A stretch of DNA of 64,000 bases from Persicaria tinctoria (taxonomy: Eukaryota > Streptophyta > Magnoliopsida > Caryophyllales > Polygonaceae). The position numbers and the translations under genes were made by a program. The stretch is taken from NCBI GenBank assembly GCA_037127255.1, contig JBANSL010000012.1, forward strand, positions 32,665,115 to 32,729,114, given 5' to 3'. Position 1 is the first letter of the stretch, and each line of letters opens with the position of its first letter. Positions 31,618 to 43,690 of the stretch are shown here, piece by piece. The notes beneath the pieces were generated by a model that saw only the letters and a program-made list of their open reading frames with translations, was not told the origin of the DNA and ran no database searches.

Positions 31618-31730
31618 TCACGTAGTCAAAGCTATATCTGCACGTGGTTGTACATACGACGCTAGCAACTCATCTAATACATCTCCATAGCTCGCCCGTA
31701 TACTCTCCTCTGTCTCCCAAGTGGCCTCCT
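31618..31730 (-). pseudogene. pol: Tekay-like pol, chromodomain tail
   Basis: After the solo LTR C1, the pol frame resumes with ATWETEESIRASYGDVLDE, the end of a chromodomain, and stops at TGA (31620-31618). Chromodomains of this kind help steer integration to certain chromatin. The split falls inside the EEATWE word, and CTCCT is duplicated on both sides. Confidence 0.75.
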
Positions 31731-33976
31731 TGTTGTAAGGATGGAATCGAGTATGAAATATAAAATATAAATCAAACCAGACTTAGGCCCTCAGCAAATA
31801 ATACAAGACTCCTCCAATGCAGTAAGAGAAAGTCAGGATCGATCCACGAGGAAGCGTGTCAGCGTTTCTCAGATAGCTGTAAATCTCACAGACAGCAGCA
31901 GAAAAACACAGAAGCAGAAAGTAGTAACAGATATCCCAGCAAGGGCAACTAACCCGGCAAGGGTAACAGCAATAGAACAAATAAATAAAGACAGAAACTA
32001 AAGACAGAAATAAACAAGCAAAGAAAGACAGAAAAAACACAGAAACGAAAACAGAAACTAAAAGCAAGAAACAAAGCAACTCGAAAAAGACAGCAGCAAG
32101 TAACTCGACCAACTAACTCGACCGAGTTCTTGTCGATCTCGACTAAAGCTACTCGACTTCGACGAAGGAAAGACAAGGAAGAAACTGAAAACAGGGAAGA
32201 CAACTCGATACAGACTTGGGCCAACTCGATCTCGACCTAGGTGTAACTCGAGATCGACCACGCTTTAGTCTATGTCGACAAGAAACAGGAAAAATAAAAG
32301 ACAGAAATAAAACTGTAAATTTAAAGACAATTGCAGATTCTTAACAGAACTCAGAAATTCGACTGTAAACTTTTATGAAAAAAGGCTTCCAAGATTGGGG
32401 TTTGCAACAACAATAACCAAGCATGCATAAGGCGGAATCAAACAGATAATCATATAAATCGCATTAAAGGATTAGCTTTCGCCTTTTCCAACAATTAGAC
32501 AACTCTCTCAAGAAACCCTAATTGTCTCTACCGATTTTATGTTTATAATCCAAGTTGTTAGCATGGATCTCCATTAGATGGGCAATAAACACATCACAAG
32601 TAGGTAAATGCTCAAAACATGATAAAGGTTCGACCTTTACCTCAATTCTGCATGGCTATCGTCGGGCTCGCCCCAACCCTAGAAGTGGGTTGACTACTCG
32701 CGCCTCATCGCAAACATCATTAATTGAAAGAAATAAACTTGCATAAACTAAATCCAACGATTTTACAATCCCGGCAATCTACTCTCGCAAATTGCCAAAA
32801 CCCTAAAACCTCTGAATCCCCTAAACTGTCTCTGTGGAACTAACTAACTTGCTCTGAAATCGAATGAATGAAACTGAGCCCCCATGGGCTTTATTTATAG
32901 CTAATCTAACCCTTGCTAACCAAGGAAAAGATATTCTATCTTTATCTAAATCTATATCTAATGACTAAAAGGATAAAGAAATTGTTCATGGAAATAAATT
33001 AAATAAGGAAAAGATAAAACTAATTTAGGTAGGTCTTCAAGTTGATAGATCTGGCTCCTTCCATAGATAGATGATGATAGATCTTGATCAATTTGGATAG
33101 ATCTCAGCGACTTTGGATAGAACTCCGCCTTCGCGACCAAGGAATCGTCAAGTCTACTCGGATTAGGTAAGTCGAGCAGTTTCTGGAAGCGGGTTCTTGT
33201 CGACCTCGAGTAGGACTACTCGATGTCGAGTAGACTGGCTCGGCTTTGGCTGACTCTGCTCGGATCTGGCTCGATGTGGCTCACTGGGTCTTGTCGATCT
33301 CGACCAACCCCTTGTCGAGATCGAGTTGGGTTGGTTCCGACAAGTCTTCCTCGGGTGGATCTCCTCGGGCTGCTCGGGTGTGCTCGGACAAGATCTTGTC
33401 GATCTCGACCACCTCTTGTCGAGATCGAGTTGGGCTGGCCTTGTCGACTGGGCTTGCTCGGCCAGCTCTTCTCGACTGGCTCCACTCGCTGGTAGCGAGT
33501 TTTGGTCCGCGGCAGCGAGTCTCGTCTTGTCGTCCTCGGCCTGATCTCCTCGAGAACTTCCGGACATGGGCTGTGGGGCTTTGTCGACCTCGACCTAGGG
33601 TAGTCGATGTCGAGTTGGGTCCGGGGTCTCGATGGCTCTGGCTCCTCGGACAGGTGTTGTCGACCAAGACTGGTCAGGCATGTCTTGTCGAGCTCGACCT
33701 GGCTTACTCGAGATCGAGTAGCCTAGGTCCTCAGGCTTGCTCCGCTGCTTTGAACTTGGCCTTCTGTAGTGATTTCCGAGCTTTTCCGACCTTCTGTAGA
33801 ATTGCTGTAAATGCCTCGATTTCTGCGATTTAAACAGAAACTGGTGTAGATTCCATAATTTGGCAAATAAACATAAACTACACAGATTCTGTACTATTCT
33901 AGCCCATATGAATGCAGATGTATACAGAAATCGATATAAAAGTTGCTGTAAAACATGGCAGATTTCGCTCACAACA
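31731..33976 (-). mobile_element. Solo LTR 'C1'
   Basis: 2246 bp, TGTTGT...ACAACA, flanked by CTCCT (31726-31730 and 33977-33981). On the minus strand it starts TGTTGTGAGCGAAATCTGCC, like solo LTR C2 at 48610. It has a TATAAATA box (plus 32892-32899) and the Athila-type downstream word (plus 31831-31854). It carries many paired palindromes of the TCGATCTCGA/TCGAGATCGA kind, at about 32105-32265 and 33190-33720. No PBS or internal region was seen, so it is a solo LTR left by recombination. Many frames are open through it; none is a gene. Confidence 0.85.
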
Positions 33977-33981
33977 CTCCT

Positions 33982-34651
33982 CGGGGCTTCTCCTAGCCCA
34001 CTGTATAAGTACCAATGGTACCTCTCTGCGCCTCAGCTTCTTGACCCGGCGGTCAAGAATAGCAATGGGATGCTCCATGAAGGTATGGTCAGGTGCTATC
34101 TCTAATCCGGAGTAGTCCAATCTGTGACTCGGATCTGGCTCGTACTTCCTCAGCTGTGACACGTGGAAGACATCGTGTATACCAGCCAAACGGGGCGGTA
34201 AAGCAACTCTGTAAGCTACCTCTCCTACTCGCTCGAGGATCTCAAAGGGCCCCACATATCTAGGGCTCAGCTTGCCCTTCATCCCGAATCGCCGGATCCC
34301 TCTCGTCGGTGACACTCGCAACCAGACATGATCTCCAACCTCAAAGGCCAACTCAGTCCTGCGCCTATCAGCATACTTCTTCTGTCGGTCGTGCGCAACC
34401 CTCAGATGCTCTCGGATCCGTCTGACCTGATCTGCCGCCTCCTGCACGTACTGTGGTAGTGTCCCCACTCGGTCTGCAGGTTCATCCCAGCAGATAGGCG
34501 ACTTGCATCGCCTCCCGTACAACGCCTCAAAAGGAGCCATCCTGATCGATGAATGATAGCTGTTGTTGTACGAGAACTCTACTAGGGGAAGATGCCGAAC
34601 CCAAAGGTTCCCCCACTCCAAAACACAAGCCCTCAGCATATCCTCCAGCGT
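33982..34651 (-). pseudogene. pol: Tekay-like integrase C-terminus and start of chromodomain
   Basis: This continues the pol frame after the TAG at 34652. It has the integrase tail (FSYNNSYHSSIRMAPFEALYG, then VGDHVWLRVSPTRGIRRFG, then KLSPRYVGPFEILERVG, the GPF/GPY motif), then HDVFHVSQLRKY, then a chromodomain start HPIAILDRRVKKLRRR. The frame then runs into C1 sequence at 33976, adding about 20 foreign residues before a stop. Confidence 0.85.
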
Positions 34652-37600
34652 CTAAATCGTCCTCTCGCTCTGCCCGTCCGTCTGCGGGTGATAGGCCGTG
34701 CTGAAATGCAACTTGCTCCCCAGAGCCTCGTGCACCTGCCTCCAGAATCTCGAAGTGAAGCGGCCATCTCTATCAGATACTATCCTCTCGGGAACCCCAT
34801 GCAACCTCACTATATGCTGGATAAAAGCTCGGACTAAATTAGACACAGGCCATGTCTCCTGAATCGGAATGAAATGGGCGGTCTTGGTCAACCTGTCGAC
34901 CACCACCCAAATCGCATCAAAGCCTCGTACATCTCTCCTCAATCCTGTCACGAAGTCCATCGTGATATCCGTCCACTTCCACATAGGGTCAGGAAGTGAT
35001 CGTGTCATCCCTCCGGGCTTCTGGTGCTCTATCCGCACCTGCTGGCAGACCTCACATCGCGCTACAAACAAAGCGACGTCAGTCTTCATCCTACGCCACC
35101 AGAACGTCCTCCTCAAGTCCTGGTACATCTTATTCGATCCCGGATGGACCGAATAAGGAGTGGAATGGGCCTCTATCATGATCTTCTGCTTCAGGTTGTG
35201 CACATCAGGCACAACAACTCGTCCCTGCAACATCAACATCCCATCATCTCGGACGGTAAAAGACCTACAGTGGCCTTGGGCCATGCGCTGTCGGATATCG
35301 GCAATCCGCGGACACTCTGTCTGCGCTCGTCGGATCTCATCCATCAACTCTGACTGAACCTCTAAGAAACTTAGCTGTCCACTCTCTCGCTGTGACCAGA
35401 CCTCTATCCCACAACTGATCAGATCCCGCTGCAACTCAGGTCGAGCCGTCAATCTGGACAAAACAATCTCCTGACGAGTCTTCCGACTCAAGGCATCGGC
35501 CACCACATTGGCCTTCCCCGGGTGATACTCAATCTTCAACTCATAGTCCTTGATCAACTCCAGCCACCTCCTCTGACGCATGTTCAGCTCTTTCTGCGTG
35601 AAAATGTACTTCAGATTTTTGTGATCGGTCATGATCCTCACTGACGTGCCATATAGATAGTGCCTCCAGATCTTGAGCGCATGTACAACTGCGGCTAGCT
35701 CAAGATCGTGTGTGGGGTATGACTCCTCCCCTGGCTTCAGCTGGCGTGAAGCGTAAGCGATGACCCGATCCCTCTGCTGTAGCACACAACCTAAACCTGA
35801 ACTCGAAGCATCCGTGTAGACTACGAAGTCCTCCGTCCCTTCTGGTAGTGCTAACACTGGCGCGGATGTCAACTTCTGCTTCAGCAGATCAAAACTGGCC
35901 TGGCACGCCGGGCTCCACTCGAAGGGTACTCCCTTCTTCGTCAGCTGCGTCATCGGCCTAGCTATGCTGGAGAAGCCCTCGACGAACCGTCGGTAATAGC
36001 TAGCCAAACCTAGAAAATACCTGATATCTCTGACGTTCTTGGGGACCTCCCAAGCAATGATAGCATCAACCTTCGATGCGTCTACTGATATCCCTGCTGC
36101 GGATATAACATGACCAAGAAACATCACCTCGAAGAGCCAGAACTCACACTTGCTAAACTTCCCGAACAGTTTATGCTTCTGCAGAATCCTCAACACAATC
36201 CTCAGGTGCTCAGCATGCTCCTCTCTGCTCCTCGAGTAGATCAAGATGTCGTCGATAAATACCACCATGAATCTTTCAAGAAAATCGATGAAGACCCTGT
36301 TCATCAACTCCATGAAGGCGGCTGACGCGTTAGTTAGCCCGAACGGCATAACCACAAACTCGTAATGTCCGTATCTAGTCCTGAAGGCCGTCTTCGGGAT
36401 GTCATCTGCCTTCACCCTCAGTTGGTGATAACCCGAACGCAAATCTATCTTCGAGAAGACGACAGCTCCCTGTTGCTGATCCATCAAATCGTCTATTCTC
36501 GGCAACGGGTAACGGTTCTTCACCGTAGCCCGGTTCAACTCTCTGTAATCTATGCATAGCCTCAACGAACCATCCTTCTTCTTCACGAACAACACTGGTG
36601 CTCCCCATGGCGAAGCACTCGGCCTAATGTAGCCCTTCCCAGCTAGCTCCTCCAACTGTGCCTTCAGCTCGGCCATCTCTGTCGGCGCCATCCTGTACGG
36701 GACCCTCGAAATCAGCCTGGTGCCCGGCTCCAACTGTATAGCGAAATCAACATCCCGCTGTGGCGGAAGTCCTGGTAGCTCGTTTGGGAAAACGTCAGCA
36801 AACTCACTAACAACAGGGACATCTGTCAGGCTGGGTCGCTCGCGACCCACCTCTAAAGCATAACACCAGTAGCTCGTGCATCCCTGGTCTAGAAGTCTCG
36901 CCGCTCGAACGGCACTGATCTGGGCTCCGTTCCGTTTGGGGTCGTCCCCCCACACCTCGTGCTCAGTCCCATCCTCCGCGAGGATGGAAACTGTACGGGT
37001 CCTCAGGTTGAGGATCGCCCCGTAGAAGTTCATAAAATCCATCCCCAGGATCATCTCGTCTGTCCTCAGTGGCATGACTATCAAGTCAGTGGGCCACTCT
37101 CGCTCTCCTATCCGAATTGGGCATCCTAGGATCTCACGCCCCGTCCTAACCCTAGCCCCATCCGCCATACGTACTACTAACGCGGGACATATCGAACATA
37201 TAAGTTTAAATCTAGCTACGCATGAATCTGCTATAAAGCAGTGGGTTGCCCCAGTATCGAATGGAATGCGAAGAGTAGAGCCACAAAACGATATCGTACC
37301 TATGGAAGTCGGAGCAGTCGAATCACCGTTCCGCATCGGGAACACGCGGGGAGGCGGGGGTGGTAAGAAATCAGTGTCTACAGCTATCGCTGCCAGCTGT
37401 GCAGAACCTCTGCCCTGGCCGGGTCCTGCTGACCCTGCCGACGACTGTGTCTGCTGATGCTGGTAAGATCCTCGGCCACCTCGACCTCCTCCTCTACCTC
37501 TACCTCGACCTCCACCTCGGCCTCGTCCTCCTCTAAAGCTGCTGTCTCCTCGACCACCTCCGTAGCTACTATCTCCTCGGCCAGCTCCCAAGGGAGTCCC

Positions 37601-38710
37601 CCTCCCCTGACCCTGTGCATAAGAAATCTGAGCGGGTCTCGGTGCCTCTGGAAGGCGTAAAGCTGAAGCTGCAGGAGTGACTGAAGATCTCTCGCCCTGC
37701 GGGCACATGATAGCACGATGTCCTACCCCTCCACACGTGTAGCAGGAAATGAACTTCCTAGGGCAGTCTGTCTGGTAGTGGCCCTCCTCGCGGCAGCTGT
37801 GGCAGATAATAGCTCTCACTCTAGCCTCGCGGTAGGATGATACAGGTACAGCTGGAATGGCCCAAGTGGTCCCGCTAGTCGATCCTCCTCTTGCTAACCC
37901 CTTCCCTGGGCCCCTATCAAATCTGTGCTCCGCGGGTCGTGGCCTCTTTCTGCCAGATGGAGTGCGGAAAGCTGAAGACGGGGCAGCTGTCAGACGTAGC
38001 TGCTGGTCATAGCGAAGGATCATCTCTAGAAATCTGTCATATGTCATTCCCTCCATGCTGGTAGAGATCAGAAGAACGTCTGGCGGAAGCCTCATAGAAA
38101 GCATGCGGATGCGCATCTCGTCAGTGTTACAAACCTTTCCACAATAGACGAGCTCCTTCTTGAACTGGCAGACGATCTCGGAGATAGATAGTCGTGGGTC
38201 ATAGCGGGTGCTGAAGAACGCAACCTCTCGTGCTGCTTGTGTCCCAGATGGACAGTACTCTCTCAGTATCAACTTCCTGAACTCCTCGTAGGTCCATGCA
38301 GTACGATCATCACAGTAGACAAGCCATCTGTCATAAGCATCTCCTCGAAGCTGCCCAGCCGCAAGCCTCTGTCTCTCCGCATCGGGTACTCCAATCAAGC
38401 TGAAAACTCCCTCGAGTCCTCTGAAGAACTGCTCGATATCCTCTCCGGGTCCGGCCTCGAAGATAGGCGGGCTACTCTGTGATAGTCTCTTCACCCAGTC
38501 GGTGACACCAGCCGATCTCTCTCGCTCTAGCAACGCGAGTAATGCCCTCTCTATCGCTGATCCCTGCTGCTGCCTATCAGCCTCTCCCTCGTGATGTCCG
38601 GGGATCTCGACCTCAACATCGGTCTTAGTCTCAGTCTCTGTCTCGGGAATGCGGCCACGACCTCGGCCACGTGGTCTCCCACGTCCTCTACTAATCTGGG
38701 TGTCGACCAT
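34652..38710 (-). pseudogene. gag-pol: Tekay-like gag-pol (gag, protease, RT, RNase H, integrase)
   Basis: I place the start at ATG 38710 ([20 protein letters not shown]), the first Met after the PBS leader with a basic start. An upstream in-frame Met at 38791 is less likely. Gag spans residues ~70-260. Two zinc knuckles, [14 protein letters not shown] (~303-316) and [14 protein letters not shown] (~323-336), come before a Gly/Arg-rich stretch. Protease [43 protein letters not shown] and the catalytic FIDDIL. RNase [15 protein letters not shown]. Integrase: HPGSNKMY with CEVCQQ, then DDE words including [17 protein letters not shown] and [11 protein letters not shown]. One TAG at 34654-34652 closes it. 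The rest of pol follows in frame. It is a near-intact, inactive copy. Confidence 0.9.
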
Positions 38711-39194
38711 GCTGACAACTGGACATTTAACTGTACTCAATATACAATTAAATAAAACGTCTTCTTCAAGGAAGACGGCCCTCAGGCACATTCATCTCAC
38801 ATAATTACATCCCTTCAAGGGGGTGGCCCGCAGGCATAGTTTTATATCGCACGGAAGCTAACTAGATAGCTATCCTTCGAGGGATAGCTTGGCGAGCCCG
38901 CCTCTAAATCCTATCCTACTCCAATCACCATGGTTGCTCCCTTGGAGTCTTCCAGGCCCGTCTGTAAGGAAAAGCTAGGCAGTCTACCCGAACCCTTCTA
39001 CATCTCTAAGGATGCCTATCGCCTTGTCTCTACCCGTCGATCCTATCTCTCATCTATAAATATCCTAACCATTTTCATTTTCCAAAGGGTTTTCATCTTT
39101 GCCCTTTAAACACTTCGAAACCCTTGAAAATTTCCAAAATGGTGGGCGGGTTTTGAAAATTAAATTTTAACTCGTGCGTACTCAGGTCGAACAA
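38711..39194 (-). other. Tekay-like untranslated leader
   Basis: Between PBS and gag. No gene. A short duplicated motif occurs: a CTTCAAG...GGC.GCCC.CAGGCA pattern near 38765-38780 and 38812-38838, then a further GAGGGATAGCTTGGCGAG near 38878. Confidence 0.5.
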
Positions 39195-39212
39195 CCTTGG
39201 CTCTGATACCAA
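39195..39212 (-). other. Tekay-like PBS, initiator-Met type
   Basis: On the minus strand it reads TTGGTATCAGAGCCAAGG, beginning four bases inside the 5' LTR. TGGTATCAGAGC matches the 3' end of plant initiator tRNA-Met, as usual in chromoviruses. Confidence 0.85.
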
Positions 39213-39215
39213 CTT

Positions 39216-41781
39216 TGTAACGACCCGAAATTTAAGTACCCGAATTAACCTCCATAAACCTACTTAGAAGGTAAATAAGGTTCGGAATACTAGATTATCG
39301 GGGAACGTTATAGAAGAAGTTTGATCTTCTTCCGTGAGCTTTGGATCTTACGACCGAGTACGAGTTATTATTAGGTTCATTTAAGCTGAAGATTTAGTTG
39401 TCAAAAGATGGGGATTGCGAACCCCGAAAAGATCGTAAGCCCGTTGGAGGCTTCACCTTTCCTAGACTATCGTGAAAACATTTCGAATAGAAATAAAAGC
39501 GGAAATCATAAATACAACAAAACGCCACGGCCACGCCGGGTCAAAACGATAAAAGTATGAGCAAAAGAGTACGATTGTCAGGCGCCTCCCTCACTCTAAT
39601 CGTCCAAAAGGTCTGTCCCGAAAACCATCCACAAAGCAAGTCATATCGGGTAAGGGGTACCTGAATCTAAAAAACAAGAAATATATCGGGGTCAATCATC
39701 GGAAATATGCACACTCCGTGCCATATAAAGAGGCATACTTAAACTACATGAATGTTAAAATGCAACACATAAGCAAGTGTATAGATATATATAAATGCGA
39801 AATAATCACACAAGGGCCCGTATCATCATCATAATCATCATCATCATCATCATCATCCTTCTCAAACGTACTCATCCTTCTCAAACATACTCATTCTTTC
39901 TCATCATAAGCCTTTCATTATTTCATTCGTGTTCCATCGAATATAAGTCATTCATTTAGATTTTGACGGCCGTCCTACCATAGACACATAGCATACATAT
40001 GAATTATTGGATTTACTAAGTTCATCCTACGTCATATTACCAGTTTATATTCCTAAACATGTTACTAGGTCGCGTGATGCATGAAGACTCTCGATAAGAC
40101 AAAGAGTATCACATAAATCCATCATGAGTAAGTCTAGGGGACTTACCTGGAGTCCGGAGAATAAGCAAGCAATAAAGCGCACAACCAAGGATCCAATCAA
40201 CAAGAGCCTATTAATTTCATTAAGCTTTCATTAGGTGGTATTCTAATGCAATGTACCCAACCTAATAATCAACATACATCCACATAAGGTTCGATTCTAT
40301 AGATTACGCACTTTGGTTAAGTGATCCGGACTTAACCAGTTATAATCTATATCGTATTATCACATAATCGATTTTCTTCTTATCGGATCATAAGCCAAGT
40401 TATGGGTATACTTCATTTCTGTATTTTATATGCTCTAAGTTTCGGTTATGCCATCACATATTTAACCATATTCTTAGCATTCCCTTAACCAAGTTTTCTA
40501 ACCGAGTCATTATAAACACTGGTTACTAAAATTATAATAACTCTTGATCCAACCGTTGGCTCGCCCTAATTTTTTAAGGACAGTTAGATAAAATTCCCAT
40601 TAACATCATATTAAGATTTAAGCTGAATCAGACCGTTGGATTGGAAATAAAGTTCAAATTACAGAGGCATATATATCCATTTTGTTGTTGTGACATTTGC
40701 TACAAAACGCAACCAAAAACACATAGAGGCTCCACTTCCTAAGCCCTAATTTACACATAAGGATCCTAACCTATAGAGGGGAAGGTGGATGAGATATTAC
40801 CCTCGAAGCCTCTCTCGAAAAAGACCAAATTACCCCTCCAAGCTTCCCGGGACCTTGCGCCAAACACCTAGCATTTTTGACAAATCCAAACCAAAACATA
40901 AAAGGAATTCTTAGACAAAAACCTTCAAAATTAGTTGTAAAACAAGTATAAAATCAGATTTGAAGGGGAGGAAACCAAGACTCACCCAATCACACTTGAA
41001 AACCTCAAGAACACAAAGGGCTCAGCACAGCTGGCTCGGAAACGGGGCTCAACGGGTGGCTTAATGGGACTGGATTTTTGTGAACTCACTATGGTTGGAA
41101 AGGCCTCTCTTTTGTGGATATTTGGGTTCAAGAATCAGCCAAAAAGCTTGAGTGAGAAGGGAGTTATGGTGGTTTGAAGTTGGCAAGGTTGCTAGGGCAA
41201 CTTGCTCTCTCTTTCTTTCTCTCTTTCTTTTTCTTTCTTTCCTTCTTCTTTTCTCTGATTTTTGGCGTGTGTAATGGCTAAATGAGGCCATAAATGTGTC
41301 CTTAAGAGATCCAAAAGGGTGGGCAAGGGTGGTCAAGGAGTTGGTGTGTATTAGGTAGCAAAGTGAATGGAATAGGACTTGGTCATTCAAAGGTGTCAAT
41401 CCATGGGGGGGGGGGGGGGGGGGGTTTATTATGTAATCAACAAAATGGTGGCTCATATTTGATCATATAAAGGGCTGAAATGGGGTGGTTTGGGCAGCAA
41501 TTTAATGTTAAAACAACGTCCCGAAATGTCGCGACAAGTTACGAAAATTACCGAAATAAACGGATGACAAGGCTTTTGCCTCACTAATATTTCTCGGAAT
41601 TTTATCATACGAATTCCAATAGATTGGAATTGTAATCCTCTTTCCATATAAAATATGTCATCCAAAAATTTTAAATTTTTCCGGGTTTTCAAAATCGTCA
41701 AAAGAAGGATAATTGATCGAATTATCCCTCGGAAATTAATTAAATCTTAATTAATCATAATTAAAATTTTCGGTCTTTACA
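39216..41781 (-). repeat. Tekay-like 5' LTR (uninterrupted copy)
   Basis: 2566 bp, TGTAACGACCCG...TTTACA. This is the reference copy that shows where element A broke its partner. It has a shorter interrupted (ATC)n run (39822-39856) and a longer G run (20 G, 41405-41424) than the other LTR. Confidence 0.93.
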
Positions 41782-41930
41782 ATAAATCATCTGGGAAGAC
41801 TTTAATCTTTAGGAGGTTAGGGTGGATTTGGATTTTGGACTATCCCCATTCGCCATCAGGGTCTCTCTTTGAGAGAGGGAGAGGAGAAATGAGAGAGGCG
41901 GTCGCATCTTCTGTATTAGATATTAGGGTT

Positions 41931-43512
41931 TTTTTTTTTAACCGGAAAAAATTTGGCAGAAGGACATAGCCCTAATAGCCAAGAGCATCCATGCGGATGA
42001 AGTTGCTAAGCATAGAGTCGTCAGGAACCTTTTGGCAATTTAAAGCAAGATCCAGATGCGATTGCCGGTCGGCTGCTCGGTTTGCTTCCCTAAAGACATG
42101 ACGAATCTCAATTGTCTGAAAGAAACCAATGGAGACTAGACTGTCAGAGACAATCATTTCAGAGTCCCCAGTGGGTTTCCCGATACCCTTAAGGCTGTTA
42201 ATGATGGTGAGGTTGTCGCCTTCAATTTCTAAATTTTGTATGTGTAATTCCTTGGCGGCTAAGATGCCTTTCCACAAACCCATGGCCTCTGCACCAGCCA
42301 TAGAGGGAAAAGGGCAGAGACCATCGCCTAGCCATATCGGAATCCCGAGGTTGTTTATGATTATGTAACCGTATGAGCTTTTCATAGAGGCGGAGAGCGC
42401 CCCATCAAAATTGAGTTTGAACGATCCATCTTTTGGTGGTTTCCATCTTGCTTTTTTCCTTTGCTTTGATGACATTTTTGTTTGTTGTTGATTCGCTGTT
42501 TGAGGGTGATGAGTATCATCATATTCGATTTTTGCTGATTTCCATATGAACATTTGTTCATTCGCAAATGCCAAAATACTTCTTGGGTCAGTTTTAGTGT
42601 CTTCGAAGAGTTTTTTTGTTGCGGAAGTACCAAATTGCCCACCAAACAAATATAAGTTTAGTGAAACGGGTGGTACCAATATCCTCTCTGAGTTCCTGAA
42701 TTATGCTGGTTACATCCAGATCCTGGGCGAAGTACATGTTCAATTTGACAACTAGAGAAGAGTCTAACATTGTAATGGCTTCACGTGAGATGGGGCAGTT
42801 CCAAAGAAGGTGATAGAGGTCCTCGTAATTTGAGTCACATTGTGTGCAGTTGGTGGGAATTCCAACACCACGGGAAGCTAATCTAACAGCAGTTGGAATT
42901 CCATTCTTAATAAGCTTCCATAAGAAGGTTTTGACCTTTGGGGGGGCGTCAAGGCTCCAGATCCAGTTTGTATATGTTTTTTGGTGGTGATTCAGGGTGT
43001 TGATCATGTCAATGGCAGATTTGGTGGAGAACCAGCCGTTTCTACTCCATTTCCAATAGAGTCTATCCATATGAATGTTTTTGGGTATGGGTGTAGTTAT
43101 GATTGAGTTTATTACTTCTGATGGAAGATTATTTTGTGTAATTTCTAGAAGCTTAGTAATGTCCCAAGTTTTATCCTCTTTTAAGAAAAGGTTAATTGTG
43201 TCCATGGTATTGGTATGTTGGGCATCGTAAGATAAGTTTATTAGTGGTGAATTGCCAAACCAGTGATCCGTCCAGAAATTAATGTGCTCACCGTTGCCAA
43301 TCGACCAACGTAAGCCTTCTTTGAATAGGGTGATTAGTTTAGTAAGCTGTGCCCATTGCCAGGATGTTCCACTTTTCCTTCTGTATTCTAAAAGCTTTTG
43401 GTTCTTTAGATATTTTTCCGTGATTATAGTTACCCATGGGCTGTGAGGTTCTGATAGGATCTTCCAGAGCAGTTTTAGTTGCAGAGCTTTGTTCATGTTT
43501 TAGTTGCAGAGC
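41931..43512 (-). mobile_element. 5'-truncated LINE (L1 type), 3' end only
   Basis: The 16-bp duplication TTAGATATTAGGGTTT flanks it (41916-41931 and 43513-43528). On the minus strand it ends in an A tract (plus T run 41929-41939), as in target-primed LINE insertion. Coding: the zinc-binding RT tail, with words KWSRNGWFSTKSAIDM, APPKVKTFLWKLIKNGIPT and CTQCDSNYEDLYHLLWNC (stop near 42594 by a shifted frame). An RNase H domain follows, with KLNFDGALSASMKSSYGYII, AEAMGLWKGI and EGDNLTIINSL, to TAG at about 41972. The shift sits in a 7-T run (plus 42611-42617). Related to the plus-strand LINE at 44205. Confidence 0.85.
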
Positions 43513-43604
43513 TTAGATATTAGGGTTTAATTTGGACTTTTGGGGAAAGGGGGAAATTAAGTGGAAAAAAAATTAAAGGGGGGAAATTAAGTGGAAAAAA
43601 CTTA

Positions 43605-43690
43605 AAATGGGGGAGACTCGGAGTCGAACTCCAAATCAAATGCTCCACATCCGAAATCACCGCCGCACCTTCACCACTTTAGCCAACTTT
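43605..43690 (-). repeat. tRNA-like (SINE-type) segment inside the hAT element
   Basis: On the minus strand, TGGCTAAAGTGG (plus 43674-43685) fits a Pol III A box. GGAGTTCGACTCC (plus 43620-43632) fits a B box. They are about 40 bases apart, as in tRNA genes and tRNA-derived SINE heads. A repeated TTTTTTCCACTTAATTTCCCCC-type tail follows on the minus strand. It is not a functional tRNA; no proper acceptor stem was seen. Confidence 0.35.

Larger units (their letters stand above)
7405..41781 (-). mobile_element. Tekay/Del-like chromovirus (Ty3/Gypsy), interrupted twice
   Basis: Long LTRs (about 2.57 kb) begin TGTAACGACCCG and end TTTACA on the plus strand. The TSD ATAAA is at 7400-7404 and 41782-41786. 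The coding strand is minus, so the right LTR is the 5' LTR. An initiator-Met-type primer site lies inside it at 39195-39212, followed by gag-pol (38710 leftward to 31618) ending in a chromodomain. Long LTRs, two gag zinc knuckles and the chromodomain place it among Tekay-like chromoviruses (inference on lineage). Element A sits in its left LTR. Solo LTR C1 sits in its chromodomain. Confidence 0.9.

Noticed and set aside
33163..33833. ORFs of 90-195 codons rich in Ser, Arg and Thr, on both strands
   Set aside because: They follow from the repeated TCGA palindromes in solo LTR C1; open on both strands at once.
37074..37716. Plus- and minus-strand ORFs over the Gly/Arg-rich region of Tekay gag
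   Set aside because: Shadows of the real gag-pol frame in GC-rich repeat DNA.
28777..39856. (ATC)n runs as a possible CRISPR-like or coding poly-Ser feature
   Set aside because: Simple microsatellite in the Tekay LTRs; no spacers, and a eukaryotic context.
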